DNA from: Mesorhabditis belari | Lineage: Eukaryota; Nematoda; Chromadorea; Rhabditida; Rhabditidae | Reading direction: 5' to 3' | DNA length: 64,000 nucleotides | NCBI GenBank assembly: GCA_958450365.1 | Contig: CAUEEP010000733.1 | Location: 372,001-436,000, forward strand | In this document: piece after piece, positions 40,155 to 50,700 of the stretch | Layout: each line of letters begins with the position of its first letter | Position numbering within the stretch: the first letter of the stretch is position 1 | Notes under the pieces: model-generated | What the model was told of the DNA's origin: nothing | Seen by the model: only the letters and a program-made list of their open reading frames with translations | Database searches by the model: none | Translations under genes and position numbers: made by a program

Positions 40155-40525
40155 TTTTACGTATACTTTTCGGATTGAATCGTATCAATTCGGATCTGAT
40201 CTGATTCGATCCGAGAATGCGACTTCGGATCGGGTCAGATCAATCGGATCGGGTCGGATCAATTCCAACCCGATCCAAGATACTATCCAACTCTCATATA
40301 GCGTAGCAAATTGTCGAGGAAGTGACCGATTCGCCTTTGACCTTGCCTTTTATAAGGCAGTTTTAGATTCAAGCAAACGGCAGCTTTACCACTCTTTAAG
40401 AAGTGGCTTTGTGCGTTTATGGTAGCACGATTTGCTATACTATATGAGAGTTGGATAATATCTTGGATCGAATTGAATTTGATCCTATCCAATCCGAAAA
40501 GTCTCATTCTCGGATCGGATCCAAA
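40155..40525. repeat. Fold-back element with GGATCGGGT-type subrepeats
   Basis: The left part (GATACTATCCAACTCTCATA near 40280-40300) is complementary to the right part (TATGAGAGTTGGATAATATC near 40443-40463). The outer flanks TTTTCGGATTG and CAATCCGAAAA also pair. A GATC-rich direct repeat fills 40190-40275. It looks like a MITE or satellite-derived fold-back unit without coding capacity. Confidence 0.6.
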
Positions 40526-40599
40526 AACCATGTTTAGTTGAAATGCCAACTAGTAATTTTCAATCGAGCAAAATGATGAACATCTGATATGTAGAAGCG

Positions 40600-40940
40600 C
40601 TTAAGGTAAGCAAACGGCTGAGCTCTTAAAATTGCATTTAGCATTACTCGTGAGATTGTTTCATTTTCCATGATGTTGACCTTCTGCCGGAAGATGATAG
40701 AAATTTCTACATGAATGATTTCTACAGAAATTTCTAGTGTCGCAATTGACAATTTTAAGTACAAGTTTGCTTTCGGATTCAGAAGTTTCTATAGAAACCC
40801 TACTGAAAGTTTCAGAGCACCATACAAAAACACTTTTGGCGGAGTTGTAGCACTCAATCAGAGGCATATGAAACAATTGAATGGATTCTCAAACGATTAT
40901 TGGGGTTTAGAGAAAAGAGGACGATGATATGGTAAAAAGG
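40600..40940 (+). pseudogene. Beta-1,4-galactosyl/GalNAc-transferase (GT7) fragment, broken
   Basis: Three recognisable GT7 pieces lie in order but in different frames: DCFIFHDVDLLPEDDRNFYM (about 40642-40713, preceded by TGA where the family has Trp), then VAIDNFKYKFAFGFRSFYR, then NTFGGVVALNQRHMKQLNGF with SNDYWG (to about 40908). The acidic EDDDM motif that should follow is present only after another frameshift (about 40915-40930). HDVDL is the DVD metal-binding site and FGGV...NGFSN.YWG the acceptor-site region of GT7 enzymes. At least one stop and two frameshifts make it a relic of a bre-4-like gene. Confidence 0.75.
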
Positions 40941-41576
40941 TTGACCGAAAAAGATAAGCTTATTAGATGATTTAGGTTGTCTCATGTTGGAATGAAAATT
41001 TCGCTGGTGCTCTGTACTGGTGCTCTGCGAAACAGTGTGAAACAATTGTGCTGGCTCTGTGAAACAATTATTTAAATAAAACAAATGTTTGTGCATAAAA
41101 AGGTTTTCAAAGTGTACATAGTGTTTTTAGGTCAATGAACTGTGGAAAACACACGCAAACTAAAAGTACTTCTGTAAAAATCTAAAAAACATAGTCCAAG
41201 TCCAATTTCATCCTTTTTTTTGCCTTGTTTCGATGATTTTAAAATCCCAAAAGCGAGTTTTATGCCACAACAAAACTTTTTGAGTGCTTTTCAAGAGCTG
41301 TCTTTTGACCTTGACTTTTTGCCAGGCACTTTTTGCTTTTATTTTTTTTGTTTTTGAAACAGTTTTTGTTGCGTTGACCCAAATTTTAGATACAATCTCG
41401 GAAAGTTTTTTTTTTGCCGTTTGCAAAAAGTCTTAGCAACTTTTATGAGAACTGGCAATATTTACAAGCGTCACATTTACAAGTGACATTTCGTAATTGT
41501 GATTTGAGACGCCTTTCCCTTTTGTATGCAAATGATTTTTCTGACGAGCCAACCTCCGAAAAAGCGTTTGATTGCC

Positions 41577-43632
41577 ATGATTTTAACTATTCTATTATTA
41601 GTTTTTATTTCTTACAAATTCAGGTATTTTAACATTAGATGTAAATAAAAAGTCAATTTCGCTTAAGTTTTCAGAAAATAAATCTCCAAGTCGTCTTTTC
41701 AAAAACTTTTTACGGAAGCATTGAAAATGTAAAGGACGAAAAGCTGTTGGCTGGCCGAATGCAAGGTCTTCATAATGGAAATCAATTAGGAAATCGAGTG
41801 TACGAAATTCTGGGGTTGGCTGCAATTGCAAAGAAATTAGGCAGGTGGGAAAAGTTTGAGAAATCTTTTGAAAAAACAAATTGACCAGGAAACCGACTTT
41901 CCTCCTTGCAAGTGATCCTTTCAATGAACCCGTCATTAAACAACTTTGGCTCACTTTACTATATTTCCCAAGGATATTGGATGGCTTTTATCTAGAACGT
42001 GAAAAGATTGACGCTAGCGTAAGTTAAAGAAATGTTTTACCATTTCTGTCATTTTGAGATTGCGTTTCTACCTCTCGTGAAATTGAAAGGCGATGTCTCT
42101 ACATATTTCAACTTATCATTATTGGAGGATCTGAAAAGTGAAAGGATTATTGTGATGGAAACAGGATTATTACAAGTGATTACTCTAATTATAATCTACT
42201 ATATATAAAAGAGCTAAGACGTCTGTCCGTTTGTGCGCGCTACTCCTCCGCGCCCAGTGGGGCGTTTCAAAGGATTTATAGAGAGCTTGGCTTAGAATTT
42301 CATGTAGATGTGCAACATGTTTTTAAACTTTTAAAAAACCAAAAGTACCGACGCGGGCGGAAGTCGAACCCGGGTCGTGTGGGCTAGAGGGCTAGAGGCT
42401 AGAGGGCTAGAGGCCCGTGTGGGCTAGAGGCCCGTGTGGGCTAGAGGCCCGTGTGGGCTAGAGGCCCGTGTGGGCTAGAGGCCCGTGTGGGCTAGAGGCC
42501 CGTGTGGGCTAGAGGCCCGTGTGGGCTAGAGGCCCGTGTGGGCTAGAGGCCCGTGTGGGCTAGAGGCCCGTGTGGGCTAGAGGCCCGTGTGGGCTAGAGG
42601 CAAGTGCGCTCGCACTGAGCTAGCTACTAGAGCATGGCCAAGTGGTTAACCCGCGCGTCTCTCAAACGAACGGAAGAGGGAGGTCACGGGTTTGCCAATT
42701 CTTTTGCTTTTTGCTGAAAAGCAGCAGCGAAGCTTCTGGTATTCTAATAAAAGAAAATCAAGAAGTAAACAACTAATCATTAGAGATTAATGCAAAGAAG
42801 TGCCAAGTTACTTCTTACAAGTCCATTCCCAGAACTTTGATTATCTGAATGATTTGGGATGGTCTGATGTTGTGCATCGTTTGAGCTTTTCAAAAGCAAC
42901 AATTGAGGCCGCCAACTTTCTCGTTCCTGACAATTTCACAAAAAAAGATAAAAGGTTTGTAAAGGAAATGAAACGAGTATTGTGCAGATTTTGTATTCAT
43001 CTCCGAAGAAATGATTTTGGCGAATTGGCTTTGCAGAAATTGCAGAATTGCAGATTTTGTATTCATCTTCGAAGAAATGATTTTGGCGAATTGGCTACAA
43101 ACTTTTCATTTGTAATTGATGCACTAAATTTGATAATCAAAAATGGTAAGTCACAAATTGAAAATCACAAATCACAAAACAAAATAATCGACTTTCTAGC
43201 AAATGCTAGAAATCAAGCTTTAATTTAAATTTAAAGTTTTAGTTACAAATTTGGGCATCACAATTTTTAGCGATGATCCGATTTATATTGAGAAAATGAT
43301 CAAAACAGAAAGATACGCAAGTATGGTTAATTAATTAATAAAATGACAATAATGCTTTCAGAGTTTTCCCTTATCACATGGTTACCCAGAAGCGATCATC
43401 CCATTCATCTTGTTTGGGCCTTTTTTTCAAATTATTGCACTCATATCCTGATTACGAGTTTATTTCATACAACAAGTATCAAATGAATACGAATTTTACA
43501 GATATTCAATCCACTTTCGGTTTTTTTGGCGCTTATTTAGCTCCAAAAAACGTAACCGTCTACTTTAATACACGACTCGGATGGAAACATTCTGTACCTA
43601 CTCCCGATTCGTGGATCGCAATTAATTTATAG
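41577..43632 (+). CDS. GT11 fucosyltransferase-like (alpha-1,2 type)
   Basis: ATG 41577 opens a type II anchor (MILTILLLVFISYKF). Following exons read GRMQGLHNGNQLGNRVYEIL (the G.LGN.. N-terminal motif), KPTFLLASDPFNEP, then after a repeat-filled intron NFDYLNDLGWSDVVHR, and the donor-binding motif FCIHLRRNDFGELA near 42985-43031. The end carries ILITNIQSTFGFFGAYLAP, formed by removing a 45-bp intron at about 43460-43500, and stops at 43630-43632. GT11 enzymes move fucose from GDP-fucose onto galactose in the Golgi. Odd points: the motif exon carries a 66-bp in-frame tandem duplication, and the exon 1 to exon 2 join needs an unusual acceptor. It may be functional, but this is not certain. Confidence 0.75.
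42198..42627 (-). mobile_element. tRNA-derived SINE-like insertion in the GT11 intron
   Basis: Read on the minus strand it begins with a pol III A box (TAGCTCAGTGCG, 42611-42622), passes through an expanded 17-bp repeat, and reaches a B box (GGTTCGACTTCC, 42359-42370) inside a T-arm-like stem. A body of about 150 bp follows, ending in GCTCTTTTATATATAGTAGA (about 42196-42220). The order of tRNA head, body and AT-rich tail is that of a SINE. A Helitron-type relic is an alternative reading. No target duplication was confirmed. Confidence 0.5.
42414..42600. repeat. 17-bp minisatellite, exactly 11 copies
   Basis: Unit CCCGTGTGGGCTAGAGG repeated 11 times without a single change over 187 bp, with degenerate shorter copies just before it (42381-42413). 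It lies between the A and B boxes of the tRNA-like head. Confidence 0.95.
42631..42705 (+). ncRNA. tRNA-like remnant
   Basis: TGGCCAAGTGGTTAA (42635-42649) resembles the D-arm and A box of Ser/Leu-type tRNAs, and GGGTTTGCCAATTC (about 42688-42701) resembles a decayed T-arm and B box, about 75 bp overall. The T-loop consensus GGTTCGA is lost, so this is unlikely to be a working tRNA. It lies head to head with the SINE-like element. Confidence 0.35.
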
Positions 43633-43815
43633 TTCTTAAATTCTTCATTCAATAGAACCAATAAATTTTCAATTAAATGTATTGAATCTACTTGAAACTG
43701 AATCACTGAAAACTGCATGTTCAGCGGCAAGTTATTTGGATACTTTTCCGTTATACATTCGCAAAAATAACCCCCTGATCATTTAATAATCAAAAATCGA
43801 TCAATTAAATCAAAA

Positions 43816-44095
43816 TCAAAAATAAATAATTAAAAAAATAAAAATCAACATAAGATGCATGAGAAATTTGTTGCAACACCCATTCTTAGAAACCGTCCTT
43901 TTCCCCTTTTTGTCGGACCATGAATTCAGAAAGGTATCTCCATAGGAAACGATGCTTCTTGTTTCTCCATTTGGCAGATCCCCATAAACCCTCGATTGCC
44001 TGCGTGTGAATGGCAGAGTCATCTGGATTCAGAAAGTTGTACTTCTGTTTGCAAGATGTAGCGTTGTTGAAAGAACGAGATAGCATCGGCCTCAG
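43816..44095 (-). pseudogene. Merlin (IS1016/ISXO2-type) transposase fragment
   Basis: The minus-strand frame contains YNFLNPDDSAIHTQAIEGLW followed by a Lys/Arg-rich stretch and YLSEFMVRQKG. This is the end of an ISXO2-like DDE transposase (NF..P....HTQ.IE..W, then YL.EFM.R), with the conserved Glu after HTQ.I. Only the last third of the domain is present and no TIRs were found. Confidence 0.65.
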
Positions 44096-44129
44096 TAATC
44101 AGTAAGCGAAACATGAATTCACCGCGCCA

Positions 44130-44389
44130 TCAGGAAATAGCAAAAGAAGGAATTTTCTGTGGTTCTTCTGGTTCATTTTCATGGAAGTATGCAAATTTGG
44201 CGGAATGCAAATGTATAACGGAAATGATCGGGGGTTTATTTTTGATGATGTTTAACGGAAAAGAACCGTTATTCGTTTTTGAAATAAAAAGCTGGTCGTT
44301 TGTTATTTCAAAATGAGGATCAAATAATTTGAGTGCTTTATGAGGATTCGATTTCAAGACGGATTTTATTTTATTGTCTCTCCAAAATC
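44130..44389 (-). other. Open frame of unknown origin
   Basis: A minus-strand frame immediately after the GT92 stop codon reads NPHKALKLFDPHFEITNDQL and PPIISVIHLHSAKFAYFHEN. Composition looks coding. The duplicated GT92 block ends exactly where this frame begins, so it is foreign to that duplication. Family not recognised. Confidence 0.35.
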
Positions 44390-45930
44390 TCAAATCAGTG
44401 TATAGTGGCTTTCTTCAGTAGGCACAGCGTACAACCAATCATCGAGATCTTTCAAAGCCGAATAACATATTCGACCCGTTGGTTTCAAACAATCTTCTCC
44501 AGGAATTTCGCTTTTTGCTCTAAACTTTTTAATTCCCATTTTTGGCCACTTATCGTTAGTTGTAAATTACAGTGTACCCAAGTTTGAAAACTAGGGTATA
44601 CTGTAGCCAAGTTATCTAGTTGTTCATTGATCACAACAATATGAGTATAACCTTTCCATGCAATCATCAATAACGGGCTGAGTCTGCTGGGCTCTATATG
44701 GTGGTTCATTATCTCCAAAAATCTCTTTCAACGTTGTACGTAAAGCAGTGATTTGATGAGGCTAAACATCCCAATAAGATTTGTAAAATAATATCAAAAG
44801 CCTCAAACAGGTGCATTCCCGGGAAAAGATTTGTTTTATCAGTCAAATTCACGAAATCGGTTCGCATGTGAAGAAGAAATAAATCATCTGTTGAGATCTG
44901 AAAGTGTGCTTTTTTGAGGCAGAATTCCTTTTTCGGACCTCTAAGCTTTTCCATTGACCAAAGAATTTCTTCACCGAATGAATCCAAGGTACTCGCACGG
45001 TTTCGGTTTTCATAATATACTAAACAGAAATACAAATGAGGCCCATAATATGAACATCTAAACCTTTCCGTCTCTTTTCATAGGATATGCAATCGAACGC
45101 TTCAAAAAGTCTAAACTCGAGAATTGGCGATAGTTCCAGAGTCTAGGTGTCAATCCACCATCAAATCCAAGAGCAATGTGCTTCAGTTGAAAGGAGCCTG
45201 AGAAGCGTCAGGTCATACGTGAACAGGTTCTTTTGAATTGGACAGAGTCGTCAATCCTAACATTACCAAATCTAAGATCTACTTACCAACATTTCCATAA
45301 TCAAGCCTTTTCACTGCATTCACCAAAGATTCATTTGGACGACCAAAATATGGAATATAACTTAATGATTTTTAACTAATTTTACCTGACATGCACTATT
45401 TCATCGATATCAGTCATCATCGTGTATTTTGCATCCGACCAAACACCGCACATGAATGTTTGCAAATGTTGGGCTGCATTGAAAATGCGATTATTTGGAT
45501 TGAATTCTTTAGTAAATGGCATGAGTGGAAATGGGCGGATTTCGAGAAAACCCTGAAATTTGCTTATTGAAAATTCCATTATTATGTTAGACGATTGAAT
45601 TTGTTCAAGAAAATACTAATCTGCCGAGTTTACTTCTTTCTCATAGTAATCTAGGAGTTGTTTAGTTGTTGAAGACATCGAATGAACGTATAGCAAAACC
45701 TTCCGAACATTTAGAGCTCTCCATTTCTCTAGACTCAAAAATACTCTTGGCCAATCATTGTACCTAAGATTGAAAGTACAATATATACCCTAGTTATTAC
45801 CAATGAAGTGTTTCGATAATGCAAACATTGACGTCATCTAGATATCTTGTGGGCAACCGATGTAATTTTACTTGGGCAAACTTTTCACCGTGAATGATCC
45901 GGATCTGAAACAGCCTTATTATATTGAGTT
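44390..45930. repeat. Inverted copy of 53700-55228 (GT92 3' half)
   Basis: Exons and introns of the 3' halves of paralogues A and C match as reverse complements for about 1.5 kb, including the identical 65-codon stretch around the DIDE site and the short introns. Near-identity in introns implies a recent duplication or gene conversion. Confidence 0.9.
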
Positions 45931-47151
45931 GGTGAGTTGAAAACTGCCGGACTTTAAGCTAAAATTTGTTCAACATAAAACCATAAATTAATTCCAAATA
46001 ATTTCCATTATTATTGACGACTTCTGCCCATTTTACAGGCAATTTGCGGATTCCTCTTTCGTAGTAGGATTTTGGTTTGTGTGTGAGACAAGTGTGAGAC
46101 TCAAAAATGGAGGACTGAAGATGTCCCAGTCCGGTTCCCGTTGAGCACTTTCTTCAAAAGAAACCCATTTTGGTGTTAATAGGAAAGTTGTTTTTTGAAT
46201 TTTGAATGATTTTGATCTGGATACTTTGAATGGATTATTTTTAAAGTCTGTTTAAAAGTTAACAACCTTGCTAGAGCTAGAGCAAAGCTTTTTAAATTTG
46301 GCGTCTCTTTATCAATGTGTGTACACTCAATCACCTCATCAGGAACAGATCCTCGATACACTATTGTTGACATTTCCATTTCTTGAACAAGACATCGACC
46401 ACCAGCCCAACCCTTGCAACCAGCCACTGAAATACAAAACTGATTTTGAGTTGAAGAAAAGAAACACAATGTGATTATATCTGCCAGACTTGTGTCAGAA
46501 ATTGTTATTTTAAACTCAAATCAGGTCTCGGCACCAATCCTTGGCTTTAGCTTGTCGCTTGAGTGAAAACCGAGCCAATTTTACCCCTTGAAATAACCCC
46601 ATTTCAACTCACTTCCAATAACCTCAGCCCATTCTAACGGCAAAATGGTCTTCTCATCCAAAACAACAAAAATCTCTTCCTTGTCCAATGTACTACAAAC
46701 AGCATTTCCAATGAAACGAATCCTTCCCCCCAGAGGGTCTCTGAAACAATTTGACATTTTTTAGGCAAAAATTTCTTTACCTTGTATCATAAAAAGCATA
46801 GTAGACAAATATTTCCTTTCCTTTCAAAGATCCTGATGGCAATTGAAATCTTTGCAAGTTCAACGGCTCAAAAATCTCCTCATTATCGGAATAATTGTAA
46901 GCCATCGATTTTGGAATAACATTGCGCAAAAGAGCTAAACATACCTTAATTGATAATTGTATAAAAAAAGGACTCAAACTTTTTCCTCTCAACTTTTCCT
47001 CCCCTTTTTCCTCCAAATTTAGTGATCCGTTCTCAAAAGTGATTCGGTTTTCAGGCAAAATATTGCGATTCAGCTTGATCAACAAAGCTAATAAAAGATA
47101 AACAGAAATAAGGAAAATTGAATAGAAAAATAGAATTACTCTCATTTTCAT
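44390..47151 (-). CDS. GT92 (DUF23) glycosyltransferase, paralogue A (mosaic)
   Basis: Starts MKMRVILFFYSIFLISVYLL, a type II signal anchor. Exons: about 46781-47151 (ends IFVYYAFYDTR), 46613-46740 (RDPLGGRIRFIGNAVCSTL), 46335-46426 (GCKGWAGGRCLVQEMEMST), then KFAQVKLHRLPTRYLDD, NDWPRVFLSLEKWRALNVRK, and GFLEIRPFPLMPFTKEF (45415-45550 region) with TDIDEIVHVR, the DxD-like metal site. Next come SFQLKHIALGFDGG and VRVPWIHSVKKFFG; the end is DLDDWLYAVPTEESHYTLI with stop at 44390-44392. C. elegans GT92 (galt-1) adds galactose to core fucose of N-glycans; the same chemistry is plausible here. The 5' half is nearly identical to paralogue B and the 3' half to paralogue C. Confidence 0.8.
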
Positions 47152-47640
47152 GTTCCGTTTTTAAAAATAATAATTGTCTAGGTAAAAGGCTGGACTGAGA
47201 GGCTTTTTTTTTTGCAGTGTCGAGAGATCTCAATCTCAATGACCTCAATCGGGAGCTCAATAGGTATGGGTTCTTGTTGGTTTTTGCAAAAAACTTGCAT
47301 CTAAAATGCTAATTTGGTATGTTTTGCTCTAATAATTTGCAATATTTGCGATATACTGGGTAATTAGCTTTGTGAGAATACAATACGTAAGAATCAAAAC
47401 ACTTCACAAACACTTTGAAAACAGATCACCAAATTTGTATTTTCTTAAGCGATCATCACTGAAAGAAAATACTATCAAACCACTCTACCTCTAGCTCTTT
47501 CCAGTCTTGACAATAGCTGGCCATTTTCGTAAACTATGTTGTTTTTGAGTCTTGATAGGAAAAATAAGAACAGAATACCATAAAGAACAAATATCAGATT
47601 ATCCTGTTGAGATTTGCGCATTTTTTAGCCTATAAAGGTG
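46195..47640. repeat. Direct copy of about 50455-51840 (GT92 5' half and promoter)
   Basis: The first three exons, their introns and about 450 bp of upstream DNA are shared between paralogues A and B in the same orientation, with only scattered differences and small indels. Long blocks such as 46784-46920 against 51050-51185 are identical. Confidence 0.9.
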
Positions 47641-47720
47641 GATTTTTTCTGCCCGCTCTAAACGATAACAGAACAATTTATTATAAAAAATACTGAGCAA
47701 TCGATAAGAATGAGATTCTA

Positions 47721-50700
47721 ATCAAATCGGTATATAATGACTCCCTTCGGTTGGCACAGCAAAAAGCCAATCGTCGAGATCTTTCAGCACATCGAAGCAT
47801 CCATTTCCTGTTGTTTTGAGGCAATCTTCTCCCGGGGTATCAGACAGTGCACTAGGAAAATTGTTTGAATTTGCATTCTATATTTTTGAATCTTGTTTAT
47901 TGAATTGATTATTGTAATTCTGATTCCTAACCTTTTCATGCACTCATGAAGTATCGGATCAGTGAGTGACGGTCTAAAAGATGGCTCTTCATCTCCGAAA
48001 ATCTCTCGTAATGTTATTGATAGTTCTGTTGTGTTCAAATTCTAAATTTTTTCATTAAAATCACAACTTTCAAATAAACCTGAAATATTTGATCTTCAGG
48101 GAAGAGATTCTGTTTCTTTTTGATATCATTGTAGCTATTTCTGAGGTGGAGTAAAAGGATGTCATCAGTGGAAATCTGGAAAAGCCGTTGAAATATACAA
48201 TTGTTCATTTGTAACTCATAAAAATACCTGTACATCATTTGACTTTCCAAAGTATTTCTTCATTCCATGAATCCAAGGCACCCGAGCTTTCCCCGTTTTC
48301 ATAATGTACTAAATGAAAGATTAAGAAAAATGAAAAATGACCTACTTTTCCATTCACATCTACTTTATAGGGAATAGCGCTTTTCAAGAAATCGAATTTC
48401 AGAAATTCTCGGAAATTCCATGGATTCGGGATCATTCCATGTAGAAATCCGAGGGCATTGTGTTTTAAAGTAAACGAACCTGAATGATTTAGCCTTAAAA
48501 GTTCTTTTGAAAACAAATCTTTTTATTTTATCTAGATTTTATAATTAAATTATTCACAGAGCAGACTCAACGCAGGTTCGGAATATTCACTGACCCAGGT
48601 CTTCCTCATCCATTCTCTCCACCACTTTCAATAAAGTTTCGCTGACGTTCCTAATGTTAAAACCAATTTTCAGCACTCTTTTGAAATTATTTACCTCACA
48701 TACAAGATTTCATCAATATCATTCATTGCCGTATATTTTGTATCAGACCAAACACTACACATAAATGTCACCAAATGTTGAGCTGTGTAAAAGATGTGAT
48801 TGTTTGGATCGAATTCGTTTGTGAATGGCATCATTGGATATGGTCGGATCTCTAATAAACCCTAAAATAAAAATATTTTGGAAATTTTATTAAACAACAC
48901 CTTTTGGTACTTTTGTATTATCTGGGGGGATGGCAATGGCAAAATAGACGTTTTATGGTTACAGAAAACGCGCTTTTGACATTAGAATTCACATTAGTTC
49001 AATAAAGAGCAAAAAATGAAATTCAATATATAAGCGCCTGAGATGAAAACAATTTGTCCCACTTCACTTCAAAATTAAATTCTCGAAAACCAGCGCTTTT
49101 TGGAAAAGGATGCAATCGTCTACTTTGTCAACAATGGATTGATTCAAGTGCCGAACTGTTTGAGAAGTGATCGAATATCGCTTGAATCTTGAGGAGCGGT
49201 TCAATATCATTGGGGATGCAATCAATGTGTCTACATGGGACTTCCAGGCTCCATTCGTGCCATTTGGATGAACAATCAATTTGAGGATTCAAGTTCGTCA
49301 CGATTCTCAAGTTCATTCATCTGTGGGCAAACGGAAATTCGATAATCAAATTTTGTGAGGAAGAATTAGAGATGGTTTCACAAACTATTGTTGTTTGGAA
49401 CTTTTGTTTGCCTGAAGCTCTGTGAACCAAACTCAAACTCATGCAATTGGAGGCTCCGTCTGTACTGTTGACGAATCACTCTTCGCAAATCGGAAATATC
49501 ATGTCGAGTGAATGGTCGATGAGAAGTGATGTTTTGGCAGAGTGTGCAGGAAATTAAATAAAAAGTTTTGTGTGCTCGTTCCCGACCGATCAGCTGCTAC
49601 TTTGATTCCAACTATCGAGAACATTGCTCCTGGAACTCGGATCATTTCTGATTGATGGCCTTTGTATCGAATTCTTGCTTCCCACCCCGACTATCAACCA
49701 CACAACAAACTTGGTCGATCCCGTCGATCCAACCATCCACACACAAAATTTTAAGAGTATTGGGCATCCATTCAAAGAAGTAAACCGTCACCGCCACGGA
49801 ACCCATCGAACAATGCTTGATAGCTACATGGCTGAGGGAATCTGGCAGATGAACTTTGCTGATCGTCTAGTTTTTGCCGCCATTCTCGAAGACATCAAAA
49901 ATTTCTGACTCACCGGAACTCCCAAAGGATCCCTTCCATATTTGTAAATGCTTGAATAAACTTGTTAAATCGATTACAATAAACAACACTGAAAGACAGA
50001 AAATGATGCAAACTGTATGAAATGAAAGAATGCAGTTCAGATGAAAAAGTAAAAGCTATAAGCAAACAAAAAGCAAAATCAAATAAAATCAAGTGGAAAA
50101 TGAACGGAAAATATCCCCTAGCTAATTTTTTCTGAGATTCCCCCCCCCCAGATAACACAAAAGTACCCACCTTTTTGATATAGTAATCCAAAACCCTTTT
50201 TGTGTCTTGTGACATGGAATGAACGTGAAGTAGAACTTTTCGAACCTTGTTGACTCTCCATTTCTCAAGAATCAAGAACACTCTTGGCCAGTCATTGTAC
50301 CTGAAATCACTTGCTCCCTTAACTTTGACTATTGAAAGGCATTCAAATCATTCAACCAACCAAAATAATGGTCCCACGATACAAACATTGATGTCATATT
50401 CGTAACTACGAGGCAAACGATGTAATTTCACAATGGCCCAAGAAGAGCCGTGAATGATTTTGATCTGAATACTTTGAGTGGATAATTTTTAAAGTTTTTC
50501 TAAAAGTCACCAAAGTGCAAAGCTTTGCAATGCTAGAGCAAGGCTTTTTAATTTTGGGGTCTCTTTGCCAATGTGCAAGTAAACTAAATCACCTCATCAG
50601 GAACTAATCCTCGATACACTATTGTTGACATTTCCATTTCTTGAACAAGACAACGACCACCAGCCCAACCCTTGCAGCCAGCCACTGAACCACAAAACTG

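Noticed and set aside
42340..42625. CRISPR-like array of regular repeats
   Set aside because: The 17-bp units are directly tandem without spacers and the DNA is nematode, so it is a minisatellite.
42198..42627. Helitron ends (5' TCTACTATATA, 3' hairpin AGTGCG/CGCACT then CTAG)
   Set aside because: Both ends look tempting, but insertion between A and T is not met and the hairpin is explained by the tRNA-like D-arm. Kept only as an alternative to the SINE reading.
48906..50167. Merlin frames as part of the GT92 gene
   Set aside because: They lie on the opposite strand, carry an ISXO2-type transposase pattern and are bounded by TIRs and a target duplication.
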